A stretch of DNA of 64,000 nucleotides from positions 1,114,001-1,178,000 of the forward strand of contig NZ_CP150254.1 of assembly GCF_037975445.1 (NCBI RefSeq), in the 5' to 3' direction. The notes below the pieces were generated by a model that was not told where the DNA came from, did not search any database, and saw only the letters and a list, made by a program, of their open reading frames with translations. The stretch is from Peribacillus sp. FSL P2-0133. GTDB lineage: Bacteria > Bacillota > Bacilli > Bacillales > DSM-1321. Of the stretch, positions 36,656 to 45,929 are shown in pieces (the first letter of the stretch is position 1; every line of letters begins with the position of its first letter). Both the position numbers and the translations under genes were made by a program.

Positions 36656-37432
36656 ATGTCCAAGGTTATATATAAAGTGATAAATCAAATCGGCTATGTA
36701 ACAGTGAATCGGCCCGACGTATTGAACTGCTTCGACTATGAGACACTTTGTGAACTGCAGGAAGTCATCGATGCAGTTTATTATGACGGCGATATCCGTG
36801 TCGTCATTTTCACCGGTGCAGGGGAAAAGGCCTTCAGTGCGGGAGCGGATTTGAAAGAAAGGAAGTCTTTGAATGATGCGGAAGTAAGAAGGAACGTTAA
36901 AGCGATTCGCGATGTTTTTAATAGTATCGCAGGGCTTCCGCAGCCAACGATAGCTGCCGTCAATGGATATGCATTGGGGGGAGGATTTGAATGGCTGCTT
37001 TCATGTGACTTTGCAATTGCTGCCGAAAGTGTTTCTTTGGGGCTCACTGAAACTAGCTGGGCCATTATTCCTGGGGCAGGCGGTACACAGCGGCTGCCGA
37101 GATTGATTGGGGAAATGAAAGCGAAGGAATTGATCTTCACCGCTAAAAAACTGACTGCAGAAGAGGCATGTCAATTAGGGATCCTTTTGAGGGTCGTGCC
37201 AAGGGATCAACTTATGTCAGCCTGTGAGGAATTGGCAGCCAATATCATGAAAAATGGGCCGATTGCAGTCAAACAAGCCAAATATGCGATTGACCAAGGA
37301 CTGAATACGGACTTGCAAACCGGAATGGCCATAGAGGGAAAGGCCTATGAATTGACCATCCCGACTCAAGACAGATTGGAAGCACTCCTAGCATTTAGTG
37401 AACGGAGAAAAGCACGATTTACTGGTGAATAA
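36656..37432 (+). CDS. Enoyl-CoA hydratase/isomerase (third crotonase of the island)
   Basis: A 258-residue crotonase with SAGADLKERKS, LGGGFEWLLSCDFAIA and LTETSWAIIPGAGGTQRL. The first Glu of the hydratase pair is kept (TETSW) and GAGGTQRL is intact, so it should be a hydratase. GGGGGAGG precedes the ATG. With PaaF- and PaaG-like enzymes already present, it is a candidate for the missing ring-opening step or for general beta-oxidation. Confidence 0.87.
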   Translation: MSKVIYKVINQIGYVTVNRPDVLNCFDYETLCELQEVIDAVYYDGDIRVVIFTGAGEKAFSAGADLKERKSLNDAEVRRNVKAIRDVFNSIAGLPQPTIAAVNGYALGGGFEWLLSCDFAIAAESVSLGLTETSWAIIPGAGGTQRLPRLIGEMKAKELIFTAKKLTAEEACQLGILLRVVPRDQLMSACEELAANIMKNGPIAVKQAKYAIDQGLNTDLQTGMAIEGKAYELTIPTQDRLEALLAFSERRKARFTGE

Positions 37433-37508
37433 TATTGCGCTTTCTTTTTAAAAAGATATAATAATTATTATGTCTTCCGTGTGAAAATAGTAACAATGTA
37501 AGGGCGAG

Positions 37509-38399
37509 GTGAGAAAGATAGGTACTAACACTCAATCCATGATTTTCACGATATACGGCGATTATATCCGTAACTATGGAAATAAAATCTGGATAGGCAG
37601 TTTAATTCGTTTATTGAAGGAATTCGGTCATAATGAGCAGGGCGTACGTGTAGCCGTTTCACGAATGGTCAAGCAAGGATGGATTCAGTCAGAGAAGCAG
37701 GGAAATAAAAGCTATTACTTTTTGACTGATCGCGGTGTGCAGAGAATGGATGAAGCGGCCAATCGCATATATAAGATGAAACCGAATGAATGGGACGGTA
37801 AATGGCGTATCTTAATGTATACGATCCCTGAAGATAAGCGGCAATTACGGGATGATCTCCGTAAAGAATTATTATGGAGCGGGTTTGGCAGTTTTTCAAG
37901 TGGTTGCTGGATTTCCCCTAATGATTTGGAGAAACAAATCAATCGCTTGATAGAGAAATATGACATCAATGAATATGTTGATTTTTTCATTTCGGAGTAC
38001 AAAGGTCCAAAAGAAAACCAATCGCTTGTAGAGAAAAGCTGGCATTTGGAAGAGATTGAAAATAAATATGAAGAATTCATCGAGAAATACAGCAAACAAT
38101 TCATCGTTCATCAAAGCATCATTAACAGGGGCGAAATGTCCGATGCCGATTGTTTTGTGGAACGAACGAACTTGGTGCATGAATACCGTAAGTTTTTATT
38201 TATCGATCCGGGCCTGCCAAAGGAACTTCTGCCTTCAAAGTGGAATGGGAATCATGCTGCTCTTTTATTTAGCCAGTATTATCAAGTCTTGGCTGAACCA
38301 GCAAGCCGTTTCTTTGAAAGCGTATTTCAGGAAAATAATGATTTATGCCGGAAAGACGAAACCTATGATGCCAAGGATCATCCACTTATCATTAAGTGA
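37509..38399 (+). CDS. paaX: PaaX-family transcriptional repressor
   Basis: A 296-residue PaaX regulator: winged-helix N-terminal domain (about 10-90; SMIFTIYGDYIRNYGNKIW, VRVAVSRMVKQGWI), then the PaaX central domain (KWRILMYTIPEDKRQLRD) and the C-terminal PaaX-C domain (from about 185). PaaX senses phenylacetyl-CoA and represses paa promoters. Here it lies at the distal end of the island, and candidate shared operators occur at paaK and paaA. GTG 37509 follows AAGGGCGAG; ATG 37539 is a poorer alternative because it removes conserved residues. Confidence 0.93.
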   Translation: MRKIGTNTQSMIFTIYGDYIRNYGNKIWIGSLIRLLKEFGHNEQGVRVAVSRMVKQGWIQSEKQGNKSYYFLTDRGVQRMDEAANRIYKMKPNEWDGKWRILMYTIPEDKRQLRDDLRKELLWSGFGSFSSGCWISPNDLEKQINRLIEKYDINEYVDFFISEYKGPKENQSLVEKSWHLEEIENKYEEFIEKYSKQFIVHQSIINRGEMSDADCFVERTNLVHEYRKFLFIDPGLPKELLPSKWNGNHAALLFSQYYQVLAEPASRFFESVFQENNDLCRKDETYDAKDHPLIIK

Positions 38400-38448
38400 A
38401 AAAGAGCTTCAGCCAGTCGCTAATGACGACTTGCAGAAGCTCTTTTCA
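38399..38448. terminator. Bidirectional terminator between paaX and paaY
   Basis: AAAAGAGCTTC / GAAGCTCTTTT (38400-38410 / 38436-38446) lies between two convergent genes, with T-rich ends on both strands. Confidence 0.75.
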
Positions 38449-38475
38449 CATTATCATTTTCGACTTCTGCAATAA

Positions 38476-38988
38476 TTAATCAAGTATCCCTTTGAAGTCT
38501 TTCCCTTTTTGAACATATGTATCGATGGAAAGTTGGATCAATTCAAGATCTTTATTATTCAATCTGCGGACCACTTTCCCCGGGGAACCAATAACCAGTG
38601 AACGTGGGGGTATGATTTTGCCAGAGGAAATCAATGTATTCGCTCCGATGATGCACTCTTCGCCGATCTCTACATTATCCAATATCGTTGAACCCATTCC
38701 AATAATGGATCGTTTGCCTATTTTACAGCCATGCAGGATAACATTGTGACCAACCGTCACTTCGTCTTCAATGACAACCGGGCATCCTTCAAATAAATGA
38801 ATGGTCGAGTTATCTTGTATACTGCATTTTTCACCTATTGTAATTGAATCTTCATCACCGCGGAGTACGGCATTAAACCAAATGGTAGAGTCTTTCCCAA
38901 TCGCAATATCACCGATTAAATGAGCGCCAGGTGCCACGAAAACAGTATCATCAATGGATGGTTTTTTATTATTATACGGTATAATCAT
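38476..38988 (-). CDS. paaY: Gamma-carbonic-anhydrase-like hexapeptide protein PaaY
   Basis: 170 residues of left-handed beta-helix (hexapeptide repeats: VFVAPGAHLIGDIAIGKDSTIW, CSIQDNSTIH). Three zinc His ligands are in TIHLFEG and VTVGHNVILHGC. PaaY is a thioesterase/carbonic-anhydrase-like helper in the paa cluster; homologues elsewhere are general gamma carbonic anhydrases. Convergent with paaX; SD AAGGAGCGAG before its ATG. Confidence 0.85.
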   Translation of the reverse strand: MIIPYNNKKPSIDDTVFVAPGAHLIGDIAIGKDSTIWFNAVLRGDEDSITIGEKCSIQDNSTIHLFEGCPVVIEDEVTVGHNVILHGCKIGKRSIIGMGSTILDNVEIGEECIIGANTLISSGKIIPPRSLVIGSPGKVVRRLNNKDLELIQLSIDTYVQKGKDFKGILD

Positions 38989-39061
38989 AGTCTCGCTCCT
39001 TTTGAAAAGTCAGAATTGTTTTTCTAATGAATATAGTATAACATTAAATTGACAGGGAGGG

Positions 39062-40033
39062 ATGAAAGTGAAATATATTTGTGAACTTTTTGCGATAAAA
39101 TATCCTATTATACAAGGCGGCATGGGGAATATAAGCAATGCAAGTCTTGCGGCTGCAGTATCCAATGCAGGGGGACTTGGGACAATAGGGTGCGGTACGA
39201 TGAATCCTGAACAGGTAGAAGCAATCATTCTCGAAACCAAAGATAAAACCAATAACAATTTTGCGTTGAACATTCCAATAAACGTTAGTCCATATACTGA
39301 TGAGTTAGTGAATCTTGTCCTGAAGCATGATATACCTGTAGTTTCCTTATCTGCAGGAAATCCTGCCCCTTTCATTCCATTATTTCAAAAAAAGAATGTA
39401 AAAGTGATCGCCATCGTTGCGTCGGTCAAGCACGCGCAAAAAGCGCAAGCTGCAGGGGCTGATGTGTTGGTCGCAGAAGGGTTTGAAGCTGCCGGCATCA
39501 ATTCGAACCTGGAAATGACGACCTTTACACTCATTCCGCAAATCAGCAAGCATGTGACGCTTCCAGTTTTGGCAGCTGGCGGAATAGGCAATGGGCAGGG
39601 TTTGGCAGCTGCATTGATGCTGGGGGCTTCAGGAGTCCAATTAGGAACCAGGCTGATCGCTACACAAGAAGCGCCGTTCCATCCGTCATATAAGCAGAAA
39701 CTAATCGAAGCGATGGGCAATGATACGGTAATTTTGGGAAGAACATTTGGCCAGGTCAGAAGAGTATTGAAGGACCCATATACCGAGAAGGTCCTGGGTT
39801 TGGAAAAACAGGGACTGTCTCCTGTGAATTATCGTGAAATGACCTCTGAAGTCCATCATATTAATGGGGCGATGAACGGGGATGTTAACAATGGATTCAT
39901 GAACAGCGGCCAGGTAGCCGGATTGATTGACGATATACCCACTGTTAAGGAATTACTTGATGGCATGATGAAAGATGCGAAAAAACAAATGGAGGATGGA
40001 TTGAGCAGGCTCTCTGCCCCTTTTATGATTTGA
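39062..40033 (+). CDS. Nitronate monooxygenase / FMN-dependent 2-nitropropane dioxygenase family
   Basis: A 323-residue TIM-barrel flavoprotein. YPIIQGGMGNISNASLAAAVSNAGGLGTIG is the FMN-binding start, AEGFEAAGIN and AAGGIGNGQGLAAALMLGASGVQLGTR the phosphate-binding end. Family members are nitronate monooxygenases or FabK-like enoyl-ACP reductases. AGGGAGGG lies before the ATG. Divergent from paaY with a 73-bp gap. A second, less similar member is cut by the end of this window. Confidence 0.82.
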   Translation: MKVKYICELFAIKYPIIQGGMGNISNASLAAAVSNAGGLGTIGCGTMNPEQVEAIILETKDKTNNNFALNIPINVSPYTDELVNLVLKHDIPVVSLSAGNPAPFIPLFQKKNVKVIAIVASVKHAQKAQAAGADVLVAEGFEAAGINSNLEMTTFTLIPQISKHVTLPVLAAGGIGNGQGLAAALMLGASGVQLGTRLIATQEAPFHPSYKQKLIEAMGNDTVILGRTFGQVRRVLKDPYTEKVLGLEKQGLSPVNYREMTSEVHHINGAMNGDVNNGFMNSGQVAGLIDDIPTVKELLDGMMKDAKKQMEDGLSRLSAPFMI

Positions 40034-40364
40034 GAGCGGAGGGGCCCATCTTGTCATTAGTTCATGGGTTTATTCCTTGGTAAACTACCGAAAGCTTGAG
40101 GTAAATTCGTCCTCAAGCTTTTTTCATTTCTGGACCATCTGAAATTATATGATCATTCTTCATACAATCTGAAATCTTATGTGAATAGCCCGATAACATA
40201 AAATGGACTCCATAAGGTACATTGTTTTAGGATAACATTTTGGAAAAATGTGATTGAACTTGTGATACAATGGAGAATGTCCTTTTTGAAATCAAGGGGT
40301 GCCCAGAATCAATCTGGGAGCACGCCTTTTATATGTAATAAAAGTTGGAAAAGGGGAAACCTCA
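40034..40364. other. Intergenic region before dedA-type gene
   Basis: 331 bp holding one terminator at its start and the promoter of the membrane protein gene. TGTGATACAATGG near 40261-40273 contains a likely -10 (TACAAT). No further structure is seen. Confidence 0.5.
40090..40126 (+). terminator. Terminator after the nitronate monooxygenase gene
   Basis: GAAAGCTTGAGG / CCTCAAGCTTTTTTC with a nine-base loop. Confidence 0.88.
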
Positions 40365-40976
40365 ATGGAAACTTTAATAATGGATATGATTGAAGCGTTT
40401 AAATCTTTATCCTATTTCGGTGTGTTGTTAGCTTTGACTTTTGAATTCATTCCTGCTGAAATAGTTTTGCCACTAGCTGGATACTGGGTTTATCAAGGTG
40501 ATATGAATTTATACTTGACTATTCTTGCCGGTTCGTTTGGTGGGGTAACGGGCCCATTGACGCTTTATGCTTTAGGCAAGTATGGCGGGAGACCGCTTGT
40601 ATTAAAGTTTGGGAAATACTTTTTGATCAAAGATGAGCAGTTGAATAAGGCTGACCGATTCTTTGAAAGGTTTGGTGGGGGAATTGCCTTTTTTGGACGG
40701 TTTGTACCAGGAATTCGTACCGCCGTTTCGCTGCCATGCGGGATATTGAAAATGAGTATTTGGAAATTCATTTTATATACCTATATGGCGATGCTTCCTG
40801 TTACTAGCGTTTATGTTTATCTAGGGTATAAGTTAGGACCGAGATGGGAGCAGGCAGGAGCCATCTTTTCACAATATGCGAATTTCTTGCTTATCCCAAT
40901 CGCACTTATAATCATTTGGTTCATTATGAAGACTCAAAAACAAAAGCAAAGACAAAAACTAAAAGTCAATTCATAA
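40365..40976 (+). CDS. DedA-family membrane protein
   Basis: 203 residues with four to five membrane helices. FIPAEIVLPLAGYWVYQG, GGVTGPLTLYALGKYGGRP and FFGRFVPGIRTAVSLPCGILKM are DedA/SNARE-associated signatures, including the conserved FGRFxPG(x)R loop. Start at ATG 40365 behind AAAAGGGGAAA; the longer frame has no ribosome site. DedA proteins act as lipid (undecaprenyl-phosphate or phosphatidylethanolamine) scramblases and in membrane homeostasis. Confidence 0.88.
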   Translation: METLIMDMIEAFKSLSYFGVLLALTFEFIPAEIVLPLAGYWVYQGDMNLYLTILAGSFGGVTGPLTLYALGKYGGRPLVLKFGKYFLIKDEQLNKADRFFERFGGGIAFFGRFVPGIRTAVSLPCGILKMSIWKFILYTYMAMLPVTSVYVYLGYKLGPRWEQAGAIFSQYANFLLIPIALIIIWFIMKTQKQKQRQKLKVNS

Positions 40977-40981
40977 CAAAG

Positions 40982-41006
40982 AAGGCGCCTTGATCAGGCG
41001 CCTTTT
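40982..41006 (+). terminator. Terminator after dedA-type gene
   Basis: AGGCGCC / GGCGCCT with a seven-base loop and T5 tail. Confidence 0.85.
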
Positions 41007-41021
41007 TGATTTATGTCATTA

Positions 41022-41165
41022 TTAGCAGCATCCACCGAAGCCGCCGCCGAATCCCCAACTGCTTCCGATGATGATCAACAAGATGAATAATACAATCAGC
41101 AATGCAAATCCGTTATCGAAACCGCCAAAGCCGTCGTCGCAACGATCGTTACAATGTCCACCCAT
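41022..41165 (-). CDS. YjcZ-family sporulation peptide
   Basis: 47 residues: a Gly/Asp/Cys-rich head (MGGHCNDRCDDGFGG), one membrane helix (about 19-33; FALLIVLFILLIIIG), and a Gly-rich tail ending in CC. This is the YjcZ/SscA layout of small mother-cell sporulation proteins. SD AAGGAGG sits 6 bp before the ATG. CATAATAT upstream on the minus strand resembles a sigma-E/sigma-K -10 box, in keeping with sporulation expression. The four-Cys content is higher than in most members. Confidence 0.8.
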   Translation of the reverse strand: MGGHCNDRCDDGFGGFDNGFALLIVLFILLIIIGSSWGFGGGFGGCC

Positions 41166-41382
41166 TTGATTTCCTCCTTAATACATATTATGAATTACAT
41201 ACCTAGCAAAACATCTTTACCGGGAATACTTCATACTATGTATTCTAGGCCGAAGTGTTTGCTTATTCATAAAAAATGGGCGTGCGCAATAAGGGGAAAT
41301 AAGCCCGAATATTTTTTTGATTTCGTTTTAAATGTTATAATATACCATGTGGATTGTGGGGGGAAGGGAGCTGAACTAAGTC

Positions 41383-42126
41383 ATGAAAGTTGCCATTATA
41401 ACGGATGTGCATGGAAATGCTTCAGCGTTAAAAGCCGTTCTTAGGGATATTGATCAAAGGGAAGATATAGATCGTCTCTATTGTTTGGGAGATATGGTCG
41501 GGATTGGCCCTGATACAAATGAAGTCCTTGAACTTTTATTTTCAAGAAATGATTTATCGATGATAACTGGAAATCATGATGAAGCTGTTCTGGCCATCAT
41601 TAACGGGGAGCCGCATCCGGACGGTCATATTCATGTAAAGGAGCATCATGAATGGATAGCTGAAAGGATGCAGCGGAAATTCATAAATGAATTGGGAAAA
41701 TTGCCTCGAACCATACATCATATCATTAATGATCACTCCGTTTACTTCACCCATTATCACATGGAATCGAAGAAATTGGATGAGCACATAAGCCAAAATC
41801 CATTTAGTAAAATAGTTGAACCGCATTTAAATAACTTAGAAATGCTTTTCAAAGATCAGCATCACGATTTAATAGGGTTTGGACATCATCATCCTATCCA
41901 CCTCTTTAAAAATGACCGAACGATATTCCTGAACCCTGGTTCTCTTGGCTGCAATAGTGAACCAATTGCTCCTTATGCCATTGTTACGATTGAAAATACC
42001 GGTATACAGGTAAAGCTTGAAAAAGTCGCCTATGATAATACATCGTTCCTGTTATCGTATCAAAGTTTACAAGTTCCAGAGCATGAATTCATTATACGTG
42101 CCTTCCATGGCGGGCAGCAGGCCTAA
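41383..42126 (+). CDS. Metallophosphoesterase (YfcE/DevT-like)
   Basis: A 247-residue calcineurin-like phosphoesterase: ITDVHGNASAL, CLGDMVGIGP, TGNHDEAV and GFGHHHPIH give the Asp-His, Gly-Asp, Asn-His-Asp and Gly-His metal motifs, ending in FLNPGSLGCN. Such proteins are usually phosphodiesterases or phosphatases of unknown cellular substrate. TATAAT near 41337 is a likely -10. The protein is cytosolic with no signal peptide. Confidence 0.85.
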   Translation: MKVAIITDVHGNASALKAVLRDIDQREDIDRLYCLGDMVGIGPDTNEVLELLFSRNDLSMITGNHDEAVLAIINGEPHPDGHIHVKEHHEWIAERMQRKFINELGKLPRTIHHIINDHSVYFTHYHMESKKLDEHISQNPFSKIVEPHLNNLEMLFKDQHHDLIGFGHHHPIHLFKNDRTIFLNPGSLGCNSEPIAPYAIVTIENTGIQVKLEKVAYDNTSFLLSYQSLQVPEHEFIIRAFHGGQQA

Positions 42127-42224
42127 TACGTTTATAAATGAGGAAGTTTGGGAAAATGTTGAGCATAAAGGTACATGCCTGTGGATACGATAATAGGCAA
42201 ACATCATGATGCTGGAGGTACGTT

Positions 42225-42359
42225 ATGAAGGAAAAGGAACTGGAACAGGTAAGTCAAGAGCAGGAAGAGATGGAACGGCATAGTCTTGTCTGTAATGATG
42301 AATTGTTTAATAAGGATCTGTACGCCATTGTCGATGATACGATGCAAGAGGATAGATAA
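42225..42359 (+). CDS. Small acidic protein of unknown function
   Basis: A 44-residue frame (starts MKEKELEQVSQEQEEM, ends DDTMQEDR) with a good ribosome site, GGAGG 8 bp before ATG 42225, and a clear terminator right after its stop. Both signals support a real gene although it is too short to classify. Glu/Asp make up about a third of residues. No membrane segment or metal motif. Confidence 0.6.
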   Translation: MKEKELEQVSQEQEEMERHSLVCNDELFNKDLYAIVDDTMQEDR

Positions 42360-42365
42360 ACGGGA

Positions 42366-42402
42366 AAAACGCTGCAGGAAAGGTCTGTAGCGTTTATTTT
42401 TA
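42366..42402 (+). terminator. Terminator after the 44-residue gene
   Basis: AAACGCTGCAG / CTGTAGCGTTT (one G-U pair) followed by ATTTTT. Confidence 0.85.
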
Positions 42403-42567
42403 CTTTGTAATGGTTGAAGGCAGAATTTTGTTTTTTCGAACAACGTCTCGTCCTGCTTGTTTCCATCACCCTTTTTCTTCCAGTGAATCCTGGAAATGAA
42501 TCATTTGAAACCATTCTGGATTTATCCCATACTATATATAAGTTTCAAATCCGAGAGGAGGGATGGC

Positions 42568-43491
42568 ATGGGACATCATCATGGTCACTCCCATGATCAT
42601 GGGCACGGACACCACCATTCTAATAATAAAAAAGCATTGTTGGCATCTTTCTTATTAATCTCCACTTTTATGATAGTCGAGGTCATTGGTGGTTTCTTGA
42701 CAAATAGTTTGGCTTTACTGTCGGATGCAGGTCACATGCTTAGCGATGCGGCAGCTTTAGGACTTAGTTATACAGCGATAAGGTTGGGGGAGAGAAAAGC
42801 GACATCTTCCAAATCGTTTGGATATAAACGGTTTGAAATCATTGCTGCTTGTTTGAATGGATTGACCTTGATCGTAATATCCGTATTCATTTTTGTAGAG
42901 GCAATTAAGAGGTTCCTGGATCCCCCTGAGGTGCAAAGCTTGGGAATGCTGATGATTTCAATCATCGGCTTACTTGTTAATATCATTGCGGCCTGGATTT
43001 TAATGAGCGGAGATAAGGAAGACAATCTGAATGTACGGAGTGCTTTTTTACATGTTATTGGTGATATGCTTGGATCTGTGGGTGCCATTGCGGCCGCCCT
43101 CTTAATTTATTTTTTCGATTGGGGAATTGCAGATCCGATTGCGAGCGTCATAGTCGCAATTTTAATTATTATCAGCGGTTTTAGGGTAGTGAGGGATTCC
43201 TTTCATATCTTGATGGAGGGCACACCAGACCAAGTCGATATGGATGAAGTGAAAGCATCCTTGATGGGATTGGTCGGAGTATCCGATGTCCATGATCTCC
43301 ATATCTGGACGATCACCTCTGGTTTTTTGACAATGAGCTGCCATGTTGTCATAGATGAGAGCGGTAATCACGATTCAGTATTGGCAGAAGCGCAAAAACT
43401 ACTTCACGATCGGTTTGGGATCGAACATAGCACGATCCAAGTGGAAAGACAGGAAGCGGGCTGTCCCAATCCACACGAGACTTGTAATTGA
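42568..43491 (+). CDS. czcD: Cation diffusion facilitator (CzcD-type Zn/Co/Cd exporter)
   Basis: 307 residues, six membrane helices. The His-rich head GHHHGHSHDHGHGHHH is a metal-loading tail; LLSDAGHMLSDAAAL and IADPIASVIVA supply the transport-site His and Asp residues. The C-terminal domain (about 205-295) has VHDLHIWTITSG. Start at ATG 42568 behind GAGGAGGGATG; the longer frame has no ribosome site. It exports zinc and related ions in exchange for protons or potassium. Confidence 0.92.
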   Translation: MGHHHGHSHDHGHGHHHSNNKKALLASFLLISTFMIVEVIGGFLTNSLALLSDAGHMLSDAAALGLSYTAIRLGERKATSSKSFGYKRFEIIAACLNGLTLIVISVFIFVEAIKRFLDPPEVQSLGMLMISIIGLLVNIIAAWILMSGDKEDNLNVRSAFLHVIGDMLGSVGAIAAALLIYFFDWGIADPIASVIVAILIIISGFRVVRDSFHILMEGTPDQVDMDEVKASLMGLVGVSDVHDLHIWTITSGFLTMSCHVVIDESGNHDSVLAEAQKLLHDRFGIEHSTIQVERQEAGCPNPHETCN

Positions 43492-43493
43492 AA

Positions 43494-43524
43494 AGGGCTG
43501 GCTCAGTATAGAGCCAGCCTCTTA
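43494..43524 (+). terminator. Hairpin after czcD
   Basis: GGCTGGCTC / GAGCCAGCC with a five-base loop; the T tail is weak (CTCTT). Confidence 0.6.
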
Positions 43525-43765
43525 AAAGTTTAATAAGAAAATCATAGTTTTTCCTGAATGATTTTTACGACCATTTAGCAGCATTCCTGTTAAAATGAAT
43601 CGAGATCACTTGCACATAATTAGCTAAGTGAAAACATCGGTTAATTTTACTGCGAACATAATCCTGACACATAAAAAGGGTAAGATTGAGGGAAAATGCT
43701 TGGAGTTTTAATGGTTAGCATATACAAAATGATTCCACTATAATTCAGGAAGGAGGAATCCATAA

Positions 43766-44455
43766 ATGAAGAAAATTCTTGTAGTAGAAGATGAAATCGC
43801 CATATCGATGGTATTGAAAGCATATTTGGAGCGGGAAGGTTTTGATGTAGTCCAAGTTTACGATGGGCTAAAGGCCATTCCAGTGTTTGAAGAAACGAAG
43901 CCAGACCTTGTCCTGCTTGATGTCATGCTGCCGGGTAAGGAAGGCTGGGATATATTGAAGGAAATTCGGGAGGACGATACATGTCCGGTTATCATGCTGA
44001 CTGCACTGACAGATGTCGATTACAGATTATCGGGATTTAAGTCAGGTGCGGATGATTACATCTCCAAACCCTTCGTTGCCGAAGAAGTCGTGGCCCGGGT
44101 GCATGCCGTTTTAAGAAGATCCTCATCGGTTGTTACGGAAGATGGTCATGTACATGAGTTTGGGAGTTTAACCATCGATGATCTGTCTTATATGGTGCAT
44201 TTGAATGGGGAAGAGATAAACTTGACGCCGCGTGATCTGTCGCTGCTCGTTTTTTTCGCTAAGCACCCTAATCAAATTTTCACGAGAGAACAGCTGCTCG
44301 ACCAAGTGTGGGGCATGGATTATGACGGCAGTGACCGGGCGGTGGACCTGGCGATCAAACGGATCAGGAAGGCGATAGATGCATGGCCTGTAACTGAGGG
44401 GGAAATAAAAACATTGCGTGGATTGGGGTATCAATTGAGTGTCTATGAAAACTAA
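43766..44455 (+). CDS. OmpR-family response regulator
   Basis: 229 residues: receiver domain (1-120) with Asp9, phospho-acceptor Asp52 in LVLLDVMLPG and Lys in YISKPF. It is followed by an OmpR winged helix (about 135-226; DQVWGMDYDGSDRAVDLAIKRIR). SD AGGAGG precedes ATG 43766. Its 3' end overlaps the histidine kinase gene by 17 bp. The input signal is not evident. Confidence 0.95.
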   Translation: MKKILVVEDEIAISMVLKAYLEREGFDVVQVYDGLKAIPVFEETKPDLVLLDVMLPGKEGWDILKEIREDDTCPVIMLTALTDVDYRLSGFKSGADDYISKPFVAEEVVARVHAVLRRSSSVVTEDGHVHEFGSLTIDDLSYMVHLNGEEINLTPRDLSLLVFFAKHPNQIFTREQLLDQVWGMDYDGSDRAVDLAIKRIRKAIDAWPVTEGEIKTLRGLGYQLSVYEN

Positions 44456-45875
44456 AAAAAGAACCACTTTACAACGCTATTGGACTAAGAGATACGTATT
44501 GACCTTGATTTCCGGTTTGATCTTATTGTCTGTTTTTTCCTTATGGTGGATGGAAAAAACGGCTTTGGAATATAGGCTTAGCCTTCTTAAGTACTTAGCT
44601 GATGAAACATCCGATCGGGCGATTAAGGAAAATGGTCAGATTGTCGTTGGCCCGATCCTTTCGGAAATTGTAGAGGAAAGGGAGAAAATCCTTCATCTGA
44701 ACCAACAGCCAATCATCTATATCGTCGATCCCGATGCCACCATCATATATACGATGCCACAATTGTATATAGATCCGGATGAAAATAAACTCCCGGACGT
44801 CATCATGAAAAATACGGAGTTAATCCAGAAGGTCAAGATTTCCGACAACAAAGTATATGTCGTCAAATCCCCCATTACGTTTAATGATGAGACGAGAGGC
44901 TGGGTGGTCATTGCACAGGAAGAAGGGGCATTGAAGGAAATCAACCAAGATCATGGCTTGTTGGCGATCATGATTGGAGGCCTACTGATTCTGGGAACGG
45001 GGGTCATTTATTTTCTTTCCAGGCAGATTTCACGTCCCATCCAAGACGTAGCTAACGCCGCTGTCCAGGTTCGTGAAGGCAACTATGATATCCATTTCAA
45101 AGAGGAAGAGGAAATCAAGGAAGAAGAAATTTATGAACTGATAGAATCATTTAAGGAAATGACCAATCGATTGAAGGTCATGGAGAAGTTGCGGGCGGAA
45201 TTGCTTGCAGGCGTAACCCATGATTTGAAAACGCCAGTCACTTCCATTAGCGGACTGATACAAGCGGTTAAGGATGATGTCGTCAAGGGAGAGCAAAGTA
45301 AGGAATTCCTCGATATTTCCTTAAAGGAAACTCAACGTTTACAAGGTATGATAGAGGATTTACTCAATTATAATGCCATATCGGCAGGTGCTTTTAAAAT
45401 TCGGCTGCAAAAAGAGAATATCAATATATTCATCAAGGAAATCGCCTATCGCTGGCAGGTGACCCAGGATGATGATCAAGCGTTCGCTCTTGAGATAAAA
45501 GTTCCTGATGAACCGGTCTTTGGTCAAATTGATTCATTGCGGATGCAGCAAATCGTCATTAACCTTTTGAATAATGCCAGACATGCACTTGATGGCAAAG
45601 GGAAAATAGCGATTCACCTTTATGAAAAGGATGAAGAACGAATCTGCCTTGATGTACTAGACAGTGGCCGGGGGATCCCAAAACATGAACAACAATTTGT
45701 GTTCGAACCATTTTATCGAGGTGAAAACAAAAAGTTGAAGGTACGTGGTTTAGGTTTGGGACTGCCATTCAGTAAGATGCTCGCAAAAGCGCAAAAGGGT
45801 GATCTAGTGCTTAAGGATAGCGATGAACAAGGCACCACCTTCACGATTGTCATAGAGAAAGCGGATCAGGTATAA
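44439..45875 (+). CDS. Sensor histidine kinase partner
   Basis: 478 residues: membrane helix (about 18-38), extracellular sensing domain (about 40-170), second helix (about 173-195), HAMP, HisKA with phospho-His in GVTHDLKTPVTSISG, and HATPase with NNARHALDGKGK, DSGRGIP and GLGLGLPFSKML. It starts inside the response regulator gene, so the pair is made together. The outer domain shows IVDPDATIIYTMP, reminiscent of dCache/PAS-like sensors. Confidence 0.94.
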   Translation: MSMKTKKRTTLQRYWTKRYVLTLISGLILLSVFSLWWMEKTALEYRLSLLKYLADETSDRAIKENGQIVVGPILSEIVEEREKILHLNQQPIIYIVDPDATIIYTMPQLYIDPDENKLPDVIMKNTELIQKVKISDNKVYVVKSPITFNDETRGWVVIAQEEGALKEINQDHGLLAIMIGGLLILGTGVIYFLSRQISRPIQDVANAAVQVREGNYDIHFKEEEEIKEEEIYELIESFKEMTNRLKVMEKLRAELLAGVTHDLKTPVTSISGLIQAVKDDVVKGEQSKEFLDISLKETQRLQGMIEDLLNYNAISAGAFKIRLQKENINIFIKEIAYRWQVTQDDDQAFALEIKVPDEPVFGQIDSLRMQQIVINLLNNARHALDGKGKIAIHLYEKDEERICLDVLDSGRGIPKHEQQFVFEPFYRGENKKLKVRGLGLGLPFSKMLAKAQKGDLVLKDSDEQGTTFTIVIEKADQV

Positions 45876-45909
45876 AAAAGGGTTGTCCGATGTAATGGAC
45901 AACCCTTTT
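45876..45909. terminator. Bidirectional terminator between kinase and Spx-like gene
   Basis: AAAAGGGTTGTCC / GGACAACCCTTTT, a perfect 13-bp stem with an eight-base loop between convergent genes. Confidence 0.9.
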
Positions 45910-45929
45910 ATTATGCGTGACGCTAACTA

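Noticed and set aside
37437..37508. Operator of the paaK/paaA type before paaX
   Set aside because: ATAATAATTATTAT is palindromic, but the ATAACAATAA and CGTTAT half-sites are not both present.
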